A stretch of DNA of 64,000 nt. It comes from Acidobacteriales bacterium 59-55. GTDB lineage: Bacteria; Acidobacteriota; Terriglobia; Terriglobales; Acidobacteriaceae. The stretch lies in contig MKSV01000006.1 of assembly GCA_001897435.1 (NCBI GenBank), forward strand, positions 229,428 to 293,427, in the 5' to 3' direction. The first letter of the stretch is position 1. Each line of letters opens with the position of its first letter. Made by a program: the position numbers and the translations under genes. A model generated the notes under the pieces. It had not been told where the DNA came from, made no database searches, and saw only the letters and a list, made by a program, of their open reading frames with translations. Shown piece by piece: positions 63,873-64,000 of this stretch.

Positions 63873-64000
63873 ATGTCTACGATGACTGCCACGCCTACCA
63901 GCAAGGTTGCACCCGGAAGCTACGGTTTTCCCGTTACCTTCCGCAAACAGTATGGCAACTATATCGGCGGCGAGTGGGTCGCGCCCGCCTCCGGGACCTA
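63873..64000 (+). CDS. Aldehyde dehydrogenase, 5' part only
   Basis: The first 42 codons only, cut by the window end. GAAGGAG (63857-63863) lies nine bases before ATG 63873. The visible sequence includes YGNYIGGEWVAPASGT, the conserved N-terminal strand of NAD(P)-dependent aldehyde dehydrogenases. A small inverted repeat CCATG-TGTT-CATGG (63733-63746) in the upstream gap may be an operator. Substrate and exact subfamily cannot be judged from this fragment. Confidence 0.8.
   Translation, partial: MSTMTATPTSKVAPGSYGFPVTFRKQYGNYIGGEWVAPASGT

Overview
The window is a GC-rich (about 60 % by eye) bacterial chromosome segment. Its gene content fits a soil Acidobacteriota of the Terriglobia type: a large Tat-exported glycosidase-like protein, a MerR-helix/TPR hybrid, two RND efflux operons, two sigma54 activators, and a contractile injection system with YVTN/NHL-type propeller domains. 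The organism is inferred from protein character alone, because the window has no rRNA or marker gene.

Layout. 1-2 kb: the end of an unknown gene, a tRNA-Arg(TCT) and an MFS transporter. 2.1-3.1 kb: a MerR-like/TPR regulator. 3.3-9.9 kb: two large exported proteins, probably acting on polysaccharide. 10.3-11.7 kb: a sigma54-dependent activator with a degenerate receiver domain. 12.1-44.5 kb: one co-directional run of 22 genes encoding an extracellular (phage-tail-like) contractile injection system, eCIS. 44.6-47.8 kb: an OmpR-type response regulator, its histidine kinase and a secreted beta-propeller. 47.9-53.6 kb, minus strand: an HAE-type RND pump, its adaptor and a TolC-like channel. 54.1-56.6 kb, minus strand: an NtrC/NtrB-type pair. 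56.9-62.5 kb: a divergent metal-type (Czc/Cus) RND operon. 62.6-64 kb: an aldo/keto reductase and the start of an aldehyde dehydrogenase.

The eCIS run holds every expected class of part: cap protein (Pvc16/DUF4255), two sheaths, two tubes, a DUF5908-like small protein, a LysM inner-baseplate protein, separate gp27-like hub and gp5-like spike genes, a PAAR-like tip, gp25, gpJ, a tail-protein-I-like wedge, three fibre or baseplate-periphery proteins that share one N-terminal docking module, a tape measure, and an AAA+ ATPase. It ends with a 1580-residue DUF4157 (eCIS_core) protein, the likely cargo. That protein carries a phospholipase-A2-like His-Asp motif and, near the C terminus, a nuclease-like His/Asn-rich motif.

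The run is preceded by a 438-bp gap with four GTGTnACAC-type palindromes and a GG-N10-GC candidate sigma54 promoter, directly downstream of the sigma54 activator gene. The simplest reading is that this activator, which lacks a normal phosphoacceptor aspartate, controls the injection system. The divergent NtrBC/RND region has a similar arrangement: a perfect 14-bp palindrome followed by a weak sigma54-like site.
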